Positions 1 to 4,487 of a stretch of DNA of 7,886 bases are shown here, in pieces (within the stretch, counting starts at the first letter, position 1; each line of letters begins with the position of its first letter). Below the pieces are notes generated by a model. That model was not told the origin of the DNA. It worked only from the letters and a program-made list of their open reading frames with translations, and did not search any database. Both the position numbers and the translations under genes were made by a program. Location of the stretch: the NCBI GenBank assembly GCA_904502245.1, contig CAJGDN010000043.1:1-7886 (forward strand), given 5' to 3'. The DNA comes from an uncultured Alphaproteobacteria bacterium (lineage in GTDB: Bacteria > Pseudomonadota > Alphaproteobacteria > Rs-D84).

Positions 1-1494
1 CAGGTGTTCACGGGCAATCTTGATTTTGTCATCCATTGAATAGCCCGGTATTTCAATAATCTCCATACGGTCTTTCAGTGCGTTTGACATATTCAAACTG
101 TTCGCAGTCGCAATAAACATTACATTCGACAGGTCAAAGTCTACTTCCAAATAATGGTCGCGAAATGTCTTGTTCTGTTCCGGGTCCAGGATTTCCAACA
201 AAGCAGATTCTGGATCGCCGCGCCAATCGCGTCCCATTTTATCAATTTCATCCAGAACGATAACCGGGTTGTTCGTTTTGCATCTTTTTAATGCGTCCAT
301 GATACGTCCAATCTGCGCGCCGATATATGTTTTGCGATGGCCACGAAAATGCGCTTCGTCTGAAATCCCCCCCAACGATATACGCTGATATTTGCGCCCC
401 AACGCATCCGCAATTGATTTACACAGTGATGTTTTTCCAACGCCCGGTGCGCCAACAAAGCACAGTATACTGCCACGATTAGATTTTGTCTTTTTCATAA
501 CGGCAATATGTTCCAGGATACGCTCTTTTACGTCTTGCATTCCCGAATGTTGTAAATCCAGTGTTGCGCGCGCCTGCTTTAAATCAATTGGTGCGTTGTC
601 GGACTTTCCCCATGGCATTGCCAACAGTTCATCCAGATATGTTTTTAACAAACCGCCTTCGTTTGACATCGGCGACAGTGAACGCATGCGCTTCCATTCA
701 GACATTGCCTTTTCTTTTGCGTCGCGTGGCATTGCCGAACGCATAATTTTTTTGCGAATGTTTGCAGCGTCCATTTCCCCATCGTCGTCGCCCATTTCTT
801 TTTGAATTGCACGCATTTTTTCCTGCAAAATTGCTTCACGTCGACCGCTTTCCATTTGCTGATGGATACGTTTGTTAATTGATTCTTCAATTTTTACGGT
901 TTCATTTAACAGCTTAACCGCTTCTAACAAAATTGTCAGTTTTTCAGACCAACTGCCTGCGGCCAATACACGAACTGCAGTGTCGTTATCAATGTCCGCT
1001 GTTTGAATCACAGAATCAATAAATGCGGGCAGGGGATAGTTTGCCACAACATTACGCAGTTTATCAATTTTGAACTTGCGTGTTGCGTGTGCTAATTCTT
1101 CCATGTTGTCGGCGATAATATCACGCAGCATCAATGTTTTTTCGTCCGACATATCGTCTGCAACCTTAATCGGTGTTGCTTCGCCCGTAAAAATCCCCGC
1201 GTTAATTTCAATATCAGATAATTTAACAGCGTCGCTGGTACGTACCAAGATATGCATTGCGCCATCTGGCATACTTAATACCTGGATAATTTCACCCAGT
1301 GTACCAGTATCATAAATATCATCTGCACTTATCGGGTATGACCATGTGCGTTGTGGGGTTAAAATAATCTGTTGACCTTCGGCCTTGGCTGCGGCCTTGA
1401 CGCATGCCACAGACATTTGATTGTCGATTAATGCCGGCACCGTCAGCCCCGGCGAAACAATTAAATCGCGAAACGGTAAAATATATTTCTTCAT
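1..1494 (-). CDS. lon: ATP-dependent protease Lon (La), N-terminal 498 codons; C-terminus beyond the window
   Basis: Lon is a cytoplasmic AAA+ serine protease that unfolds and degrades damaged and regulatory proteins. The frame is open without a stop from the ATG at 1494 to base 1. Residues 1 to about 190 match the Lon N-terminal substrate-binding domain (early ILPFRDLIVSPG), followed by a charged helical linker at about 200-300. The AAA+ module carries Walker A GAPGVGKT (348-355), Walker B VIVLDEID (411-418), the Lon-typical DPEQNKTFRDHYLEVDF stretch and sensor-1 Asn465. The end of the AAA+ lid and the Ser-Lys protease domain (about 300 residues in the family) lie outside the window. The frame is closed upstream by a TGA with no other ATG, GTG or TTG in between, so the ATG at 1494 is the only plausible start. 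No Shine-Dalgarno precedes it. It is the last of three minus-strand genes and is separated from the previous one by a terminator. Confidence 0.97.
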   Translation of the reverse strand, partial: MKKYILPFRDLIVSPGLTVPALIDNQMSVACVKAAAKAEGQQIILTPQRTWSYPISADDIYDTGTLGEIIQVLSMPDGAMHILVRTSDAVKLSDIEINAGIFTGEATPIKVADDMSDEKTLMLRDIIADNMEELAHATRKFKIDKLRNVVANYPLPAFIDSVIQTADIDNDTAVRVLAAGSWSEKLTILLEAVKLLNETVKIEESINKRIHQQMESGRREAILQEKMRAIQKEMGDDDGEMDAANIRKKIMRSAMPRDAKEKAMSEWKRMRSLSPMSNEGGLLKTYLDELLAMPWGKSDNAPIDLKQARATLDLQHSGMQDVKERILEHIAVMKKTKSNRGSILCFVGAPGVGKTSLCKSIADALGRKYQRISLGGISDEAHFRGHRKTYIGAQIGRIMDALKRCKTNNPVIVLDEIDKMGRDWRGDPESALLEILDPEQNKTFRDHYLEVDFDLSNVMFIATANSLNMSNALKDRMEIIEIPGYSMDDKIKIAREHL

Positions 1495-1503
1495 AGTGAA
1501 ATA

Positions 1504-1531
1504 AATATAATATATTTTGCAAAGATTTCAA
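1504..1531 (-). promoter_or_regulatory. Candidate lon promoter, nearly leaderless
   Basis: On the minus strand, TTGAAA (1531-1526) is followed after 16 bases by TATATT (1509-1504), a reasonable sigma-70-type pair. Only 9 bases separate the -10 box from the lon ATG, so transcription would begin about 2-3 bases before the start codon. It sits just downstream of the terminator of the preceding gene, where a new promoter is needed. The region is AT-rich, so chance matches are possible. Confidence 0.5.
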
Positions 1532-1558
1532 GGACTATAAATCCCCAAAGACAGGAAC

Positions 1559-1582
1559 AAAAAAACCGCCGATTGGCGGTTT
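1559..1582 (-). terminator. Rho-independent terminator after the small membrane-protein gene
   Basis: An 8-bp perfect stem (1582-1575 with 1570-1563) closes a 4-base loop. On the minus strand it continues into a run of seven T (1565-1559). It begins 7 bases past the stop codon of the 75-aa gene. On the plus strand no T-run follows, so it acts on minus-strand transcripts, ending the ssrA / small-gene unit before lon. Confidence 0.88.
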
Positions 1583-1588
1583 AGAATC

Positions 1589-1816
1589 TTAACGACGACG
1601 GAAATTATTACCGTGTTGTGCGCTGTTGCTGGAACGTTTTGACAGATAACGCGCCGCAATCAAAACCAGCCATTCCAGTGTTAACAATCCCATTGCTGCC
1701 ATCTTGTTTTCAATGCCTGAAACCAAGCCCAGAACATAAACCAATTGTGCAATAAACGAGATGTACAAAACACCAAATACGCCTGTAAAGAATACTTTTT
1801 TAATTTTTCCAAACAT
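1589..1816 (-). CDS. Small two-helix membrane protein of unknown function (75 aa)
   Basis: I do not recognise a family. The protein has a Lys-rich start (MFGKIKK), a hydrophobic segment at about residues 8-32, a short polar turn (SGIENK), a second hydrophobic segment at about 39-57 and a basic Arg/Ser/Asn tail ending FRRR. By the positive-inside rule both ends should be cytoplasmic, making a helical hairpin in the inner membrane. The gene is supported by a good ribosome site, AAGGAA (1829-1824), 7 bases before the ATG, and by an intrinsic terminator 7 bases after the stop. It starts about 35 bases after the end of the tmRNA coding piece, with no convincing terminator or promoter in between, so it may be expressed from the ssrA promoter. 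Function is unknown; the expression link is an inference. Confidence 0.72.
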   Translation of the reverse strand: MFGKIKKVFFTGVFGVLYISFIAQLVYVLGLVSGIENKMAAMGLLTLEWLVLIAARYLSKRSSNSAQHGNNFRRR

Positions 1817-1823
1817 TTTCTGT

Positions 1824-1829
1824 TTCCTT
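1824..1829 (-). promoter_or_regulatory. Ribosome binding site of the 75-aa membrane protein
   Basis: AAGGAA on the minus strand lies 7 bases before the ATG at 1816. This supports that start and separates this ORF from the longer overlapping frames, which lack such a site. Confidence 0.7.
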
Positions 1830-1849
1830 CGTTATGTATAAATATAAGA

Positions 1850-2076
1850 TTGCCGGGATTTCTGGTGCCATGTACCCGGCGAACACCGCAATTGCTTAAA
1901 CGAATACGGTCAACAATTGCCAACCATATTCAACGCCATCTTAGGCAGCCATTGCAAGGCGAACATTGTCGTTCGCAGCGATTCTATCGCCATTCAGTTT
2001 TTAGTCGGCTTTTAACGACGCCATGTCGGATTCACCCAATTTGTCTTTCATCGCCTGTCGAATCTATGTCAGCCCC
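1850..2076 (-). ncRNA. ssrA: tmRNA coding (messenger) piece
   Basis: From GGGG at 2076 this piece has the acceptor 5' strand, the D-like GATTCGAC region, the P2 5' strand, PK1 (CGAC/GTCG stem whose loop pairs with GCCG), an A-rich single strand, the tag frame, an H5-like stem around the stop (CGCC/GGCG), and then a pseudoknot. In that pseudoknot GAATATGG pairs with CCGTATTC, and the loop GCAATTG pairs with a downstream CAATTGC. A last element may also be an H-type pseudoknot: GGTG/CACC with GCCGGG/CCCGGC, the 3' strand being 1857-1852. The piece is roughly 225 bases long. Confidence 0.83.
1941..1979 (-). other. tmRNA tag reading frame, (A)ANDNVRLAMAA
   Basis: The minus strand reads GCT GCG AAC GAC AAT GTT CGC CTT GCA ATG GCT GCC TAA. 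The AND-N start and the small hydrophobic ...AA end match known ssrA tags (E. coli ANDENYALAA, Caulobacter ANDNFAEEFAVAA). The resume codon is either GCT (1979-1977) or GCG (1976-1974); both are in frame, so one encoded Ala is uncertain. The Met third from the C-terminus (A-M-A-A) is unusual. The tag is expected to be read by ClpXP or Lon. Confidence 0.88.
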
Positions 2077-2110
2077 ATAATCAAATGCGACCATAAATCA
2101 CATCAAATCA
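2077..2110 (-). other. tmRNA internal transcribed spacer removed during maturation
   Basis: Thirty-four AT-rich bases lie between the encoded CCA end of the acceptor piece and the GGGG 5' end of the coding piece. In the two-piece class this loop is cut out, presumably by tRNA-processing nucleases such as RNase P at the 2076/2077 junction. Both boundaries are set by the acceptor stem pairing. It contains no recognisable gene or motif. Confidence 0.8.
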
Positions 2111-2190
2111 TGGTGGAGCTGTGGGGTACCGCCCCCCAGTCCAAAACGACTATTTCACAACGGATTCAGAATCATCACTGCATTGCAGCC
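2111..2190 (-). ncRNA. ssrA: tmRNA acceptor piece
   Basis: This roughly 80-base piece carries the alanine-accepting tRNA-like end. On the minus strand it has the 3' strand of P2, a T-arm with a 5-bp stem TGGGG/CCCCA around the 7-base loop GGCGGTA, the acceptor strand CAGCTCC and an encoded ACCA tail ending at 2111. The T-loop geometry is normal (5 bp, 7 bases), but the loop is not the usual TTCRANN. Its start follows a consensus -10 box by about 7 bases. Confidence 0.85.
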
Positions 2191-2195
2191 TAATA

Positions 2196-2224
2196 ATTAT
2201 AGCCTTTTATACTGGAAATTGCAA
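2196..2224 (-). promoter_or_regulatory. ssrA promoter
   Basis: Minus strand: TTGCAA (2224-2219), a 17-base spacer, then a perfect TATAAT (2201-2196). The predicted start is at about 2191-2189, which defines the 5' end of the precursor. This is the strongest promoter match on the minus strand of the window, fitting an abundant stable RNA. Confidence 0.82.
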
Positions 2225-2234
2225 GTTTTTAGAT

Positions 2235-2240
2235 TATAAT
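2235..2240 (+). promoter_or_regulatory. obgE promoter -10 box
   Basis: A perfect TATAAT on the plus strand, 20 bases before the obgE ATG. The -35 region is weak; CTGGAA at 2212-2217 with a 17-base spacer is the best match. The predicted RNA start at about 2247 gives a leader of some 14 bases. The -35 box overlaps the spacer of the divergent ssrA promoter, so the two polymerase sites interleave. Confidence 0.6.
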
Positions 2241-2247
2241 AAACCCC

Positions 2248-2254
2248 AAGAGGA
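2248..2254 (+). promoter_or_regulatory. Ribosome binding site of obgE
   Basis: AAGAGGA ends 6 bases before the ATG at 2261 and fixes that start, which also matches the family N-terminus (MKFLDRA). Confidence 0.8.
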
Positions 2255-2260
2255 TAAAAA

Positions 2261-3292
2261 ATGAAGTTCTTAGATCGTGCAAAGATTTATGTCAAGGCTG
2301 GCGATGGCGGAAATGGTTCGGCCAGTTTTCGTCGTGAAAAATACATTGAATTTGGTGGGCCAAACGGTGGTGATGGTGGCCGTGGTGGCGACGTAGTGTT
2401 CGTTGCTGTGCCAAACGTAAATACATTAATTGACTATCGGTATAAAACCAAGTTCTTGGCGCAACGTGGACAAAATGGTATGGGCAAAATGCGTACTGGT
2501 GCATCTGGTGAAACATTGGTGTTGCCTGTTCCGACGGGTACTGTAATTTTGTCTGAAAACGAAGAAATAGAATATGCCGACTTGAGCCAGGATGGCATGG
2601 AATACCGTGCGGCACGTGGCGGGAACGGTGGTTGGGGTAATCTGCATTTCAAAAGTCCGACAAACCGCGCCCCAAAACAGGCGAATGATGGACTGCCGGG
2701 CGAAGAAAGAACGGTTGTTCTACGCCTGAAATTGATTGCAGACATTGGCTTAGTTGGTTTTCCAAATGCAGGCAAATCAACATTGTTATCGGCTGTAACT
2801 GCTGCGCGTCCAAAGATTGCGAATTACCCATTTACAACCCTGAACCCACAATTGGGTGTTATGTATGCACATGATCGTGAATTTGTTTTGGTTGACCTGC
2901 CAGGATTAATCGAAGGTGCGCATACTGGTGTTGGTCTGGGCGACCAATTTCTGGGGCATGCAGAACGCACGAAAATGATTTTACACGTTATCGACGGTAC
3001 GGAACCAGATTGGGCGGCACGCTATGCGGCCATTCGTCATGAAATGGATTCGTATGGTGGCGACTTGATTAGCAAACCTGAATTGGTTGTAATCAATAAA
3101 ATCGATGCAATAGGCGCGGATGAATTATCCGAAAAGATGGCCACATTTAAAAAATCGTTTGGCCGTAAAAAGAAGCCTGAAATTTTAACCATCAGTGCCG
3201 CGGGGAGACAAGGGATAGAAACACTGATATCCGAAATAGAAAAGAAATTCCTGGGGCTGGAAAATGACACGAAACAAACTGGCGGCGCATAA
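2261..3292 (+). CDS. obgE: GTPase Obg (CgtA/ObgE), ribosome assembly GTPase, 343 aa
   Basis: Obg is an essential GTPase that binds the 50S precursor and links ribosome maturation to growth and stress signals. Residues 1-158 are the Gly-rich Obg fold (AGDGGNGS at 13-20, GGPNGGDGGRGGD at 32-44). The G domain then shows G1 GFPNAGKST (166-174), switch I FTTLNPQLG (191-199), G3 DLPGLIEGA (212-220), G4 NKID (279-282) and G5 SAAGRQGI (312-319). It ends soon after, with no C-terminal OCT domain and only a short polar tail, as in many Gram-negative versions. In many genomes obgE follows rplU-rpmA; here it has its own promoter and diverges from ssrA. The next gene starts inside its last codons, suggesting translational coupling. 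Confidence 0.98.
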   Translation: MKFLDRAKIYVKAGDGGNGSASFRREKYIEFGGPNGGDGGRGGDVVFVAVPNVNTLIDYRYKTKFLAQRGQNGMGKMRTGASGETLVLPVPTGTVILSENEEIEYADLSQDGMEYRAARGGNGGWGNLHFKSPTNRAPKQANDGLPGEERTVVLRLKLIADIGLVGFPNAGKSTLLSAVTAARPKIANYPFTTLNPQLGVMYAHDREFVLVDLPGLIEGAHTGVGLGDQFLGHAERTKMILHVIDGTEPDWAARYAAIRHEMDSYGGDLISKPELVVINKIDAIGADELSEKMATFKKSFGRKKKPEILTISAAGRQGIETLISEIEKKFLGLENDTKQTGGA

Positions 3293-3758
3293 AACCATCG
3301 CAGAAAAGCAACGCGCATACGATGCTGACATTTTAAACAGTCAAAAAAAAATAATGGCGTACAGTTCCAACGGCACCACCGTACCGTTGGTTGATGTTGA
3401 TGTTTCACATGTTGAATTTATTGGCGGTCTGTGGCGTGTCCAAGATAAATTTTTATGCAAAATCCAGATGGTGCGCGATGTTCCATTTGTCTTAGGGGAA
3501 CGTGTTCCGCGCAATGAACGCAATTTATTTGAATTTTATCGCGCACGTTGTGTGTGTGAAAATTGCTATGGTAAATTTTTAGCTCCTGGTCCTGAAAAAA
3601 TTGTTGCTAAATATACAACAGATAATGGGACGTACTGGTCATACGGTGACACGGTCGAACAGGCACGTGCCTTCCTGGGGATAAAATTATATGATGAATA
3701 CATGGACTTAATTCATTCTGTTGTATGTAAAAATCAACCGAAAGAAAATCAAAAATAA
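3264..3758 (+). CDS. Hypothetical protein with a Cys cluster, coupled to obgE (164 aa)
   Basis: I do not recognise this protein. It is soluble-looking, with a basic N-terminus (MTRNKLAAHK) and no signal peptide or membrane segment. It has the cluster C96-V-C98-E-N-C101 plus C65 and C155, which could bind metal, but no known domain is apparent. Aromatic-rich stretches (GTYWSYGD, about 122-129) suggest a folded globular domain. The ATG at 3264 lies within obgE and overlaps its end by 29 bases; a weak GGGG (3253-3256) sits 7 bases upstream. An alternative start is Met31 at 3354, just past the obgE stop, but it has no ribosome site. It has no promoter of its own, so it is probably translated from the obgE transcript. 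The frame is open for 164 codons and base composition resembles its neighbours, which supports a real gene. Confidence 0.78.
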   Translation: MTRNKLAAHKTIAEKQRAYDADILNSQKKIMAYSSNGTTVPLVDVDVSHVEFIGGLWRVQDKFLCKIQMVRDVPFVLGERVPRNERNLFEFYRARCVCENCYGKFLAPGPEKIVAKYTTDNGTYWSYGDTVEQARAFLGIKLYDEYMDLIHSVVCKNQPKENQK

Positions 3759-3762
3759 TTTT

Positions 3763-3791
3763 TTGCAATTTATAAATCTGTCTGATAAAAT
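3763..3791 (+). promoter_or_regulatory. Rubrerythrin promoter (extended -10)
   Basis: TTGCAA (3763-3768), a 17-base spacer, then TAAAAT (3786-3791) preceded by TGA, an extended -10 TGn motif. The RNA start should be at about 3798, giving a leader of about 36 bases. The -35 hexamer is identical to that of the ssrA promoter. I see no operator palindrome for a peroxide regulator. Confidence 0.72.
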
Positions 3792-3821
3792 TTTGTTCGG
3801 AACTAAAAACTAAACCACAAA

Positions 3822-3826
3822 AGGAG
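3822..3826 (+). promoter_or_regulatory. Ribosome binding site of rubrerythrin
   Basis: AGGAG with 7 bases to the ATG at 3834; the best Shine-Dalgarno sequence in the window, consistent with high expression. Confidence 0.82.
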
Positions 3827-3833
3827 AACATAA

Positions 3834-4457
3834 ATGGTATCATTAAAAGGTACACAGACAGAAAAGAATCTGTTAATTGCATTCGCCGGCGAATCTCAGG
3901 CGCGCAATCGCTATACAATGTATGCATCTGCGGCCAAGAAAGAAGGCTATCAGGCGATTTCAAAAATATTCTTGGAAACTGCGGACCAGGAAAAAGAACA
4001 TGCATCACGTTTGTTCAAGTTCTTGGAAGGTGGTGAATTAGAAATCACTGCATCTTTCCCTGCGGGTAAAATTGGCACAACATTGGAAAATTTGCAGGCT
4101 GCTGCATACGGTGAACACGAAGAAAATACAGAAATGTATCCAAAGTTTGCCCAGATTGCTGCCCAAGAAGGTTTTCCTGCAATTGCAGAAATTCTGAAAA
4201 ACATTGGTTATGCAGAACGTTATCATGAATCTCGTTTCCGCGCCCTGGCCGAAGCAATTGAAGATGGTTCATTGTTCAAACAGGATAAAATCGTTATGTG
4301 GCGTTGCACAAACTGCGGTATGTGGCAGATTAGCAACGAAGCCCCAAAAGTATGTCCTGCATGTCTGCACGAACAGGGGTATTTCATCAGCGAAGGTACA
4401 ATTTCGCGCTGTGATACGAACGAAGGTTTCTGTGAATACAGTGTAATTGATGACTAA
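3834..4457 (+). CDS. rbr: Rubrerythrin (peroxide-reducing diiron protein), 207 aa
   Basis: Rubrerythrin reduces hydrogen peroxide to water using a diiron centre fed by a rubredoxin-type iron; it is typical of anaerobes and microaerophiles. The four-helix ferritin-like domain (about 1-145) keeps the ligand pattern: E20 in GESQARNRY, E53 and H56 in EKEH, E94 and E97 in EHEEN, E128 and H131 in ERYHE. The C-terminal rubredoxin-like domain has C158-x2-C161 and C174-x2-C177. Classical rubrerythrins end soon after the second pair. This one runs about 30 residues beyond it and carries two more cysteines (C193, C200) and an acidic end (VIDD). It is transcribed alone from its own promoter and ends at a strong hairpin terminator. 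Assignment is secure; the role of the tail is unknown. Confidence 0.96.
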   Translation: MVSLKGTQTEKNLLIAFAGESQARNRYTMYASAAKKEGYQAISKIFLETADQEKEHASRLFKFLEGGELEITASFPAGKIGTTLENLQAAAYGEHEENTEMYPKFAQIAAQEGFPAIAEILKNIGYAERYHESRFRALAEAIEDGSLFKQDKIVMWRCTNCGMWQISNEAPKVCPACLHEQGYFISEGTISRCDTNEGFCEYSVIDD

Positions 4458-4461
4458 TCAA

Positions 4462-4487
4462 AAAAATCCCCCAATTGGGGGATTTTT
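4462..4487. terminator. Bidirectional terminator between rubrerythrin and the M48 peptidase
   Basis: A perfect 11-bp stem (AAAAATCCCCC with its complement) closes the loop AATT at 4473-4476. Both arms are followed by T-runs on their own strand, so it can stop the plus-strand rbr transcript and the converging recG / M48 transcript. The M48 stop codon (4488-4486) overlaps the edge of the hairpin by two bases. Confidence 0.92.

Larger units (their letters stand above)
1850..2190 (-). ncRNA. ssrA: tmRNA precursor, circularly permuted (two-piece, alphaproteobacterial type)
   Basis: tmRNA with SmpB rescues stalled ribosomes and adds a degradation tag to the unfinished protein. Read on the minus strand, the gene begins with the acceptor piece ending AGCTCCACCA (2120-2111), then a 34-base spacer, then the canonical tmRNA 5' motif GGGGCTGA...GATTCGAC (from 2076), then the tag frame. 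This is the reverse of one-piece tmRNA and fits the permuted class. The 7-bp acceptor stem GGGGCTG/CAGCTCC is intact across the spacer. Helix P2 can form between the pieces (for example GAATC with GATTC and ACAA with TTGT). Pseudoknot PK1 is recognisable, with GTTAAAAGCCG resembling the E. coli GUAAAAAGCCG, and a second pseudoknot follows the tag. The 5' end is inferred from the promoter. The 3' end is approximate, placed after the last GC-rich stem (1857-1852). Confidence 0.94.

Noticed and set aside
392..805. Plus-strand frame of 137 codons opposite lon
   Set aside because: It is a shadow of lon, whose conserved motifs fill the minus strand here.
1852..1900. GCCGGG/CCCGGC hairpin at the end of ssrA as an intrinsic terminator
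   Set aside because: The loop is 17 bases and no T-run follows (AATCTTATATTT); it fits better as a tmRNA pseudoknot element.
1681..1923. Minus-strand frame of 80 codons overlapping the tmRNA 3' end and the small membrane gene
   Set aside because: It overlaps tmRNA pseudoknots and the better-supported 75-aa frame, which has its own ribosome site.
1745..2080. Plus-strand open frame of 111 codons across the ssrA region
   Set aside because: It lies antisense to the tmRNA, has no ribosome site, and its protein shows no recognisable domain; the RNA structure explains the sequence.
2434..2775. Minus-strand frame of 113 codons opposite obgE
   Set aside because: It is antisense to the conserved Obg fold and G domain, with Pro/Arg-rich shadow composition.
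3751..3768. A/T palindrome (AAAAATAATTTTTT) after the 164-aa gene as a possible terminator
   Set aside because: The stem has only A-T pairs and would be too weak; it is more likely the upstream part of the rubrerythrin promoter.
3798..3833. Riboswitch in the rubrerythrin leader
   Set aside because: The leader is only about 36 bases and shows no stable hairpin or known aptamer.
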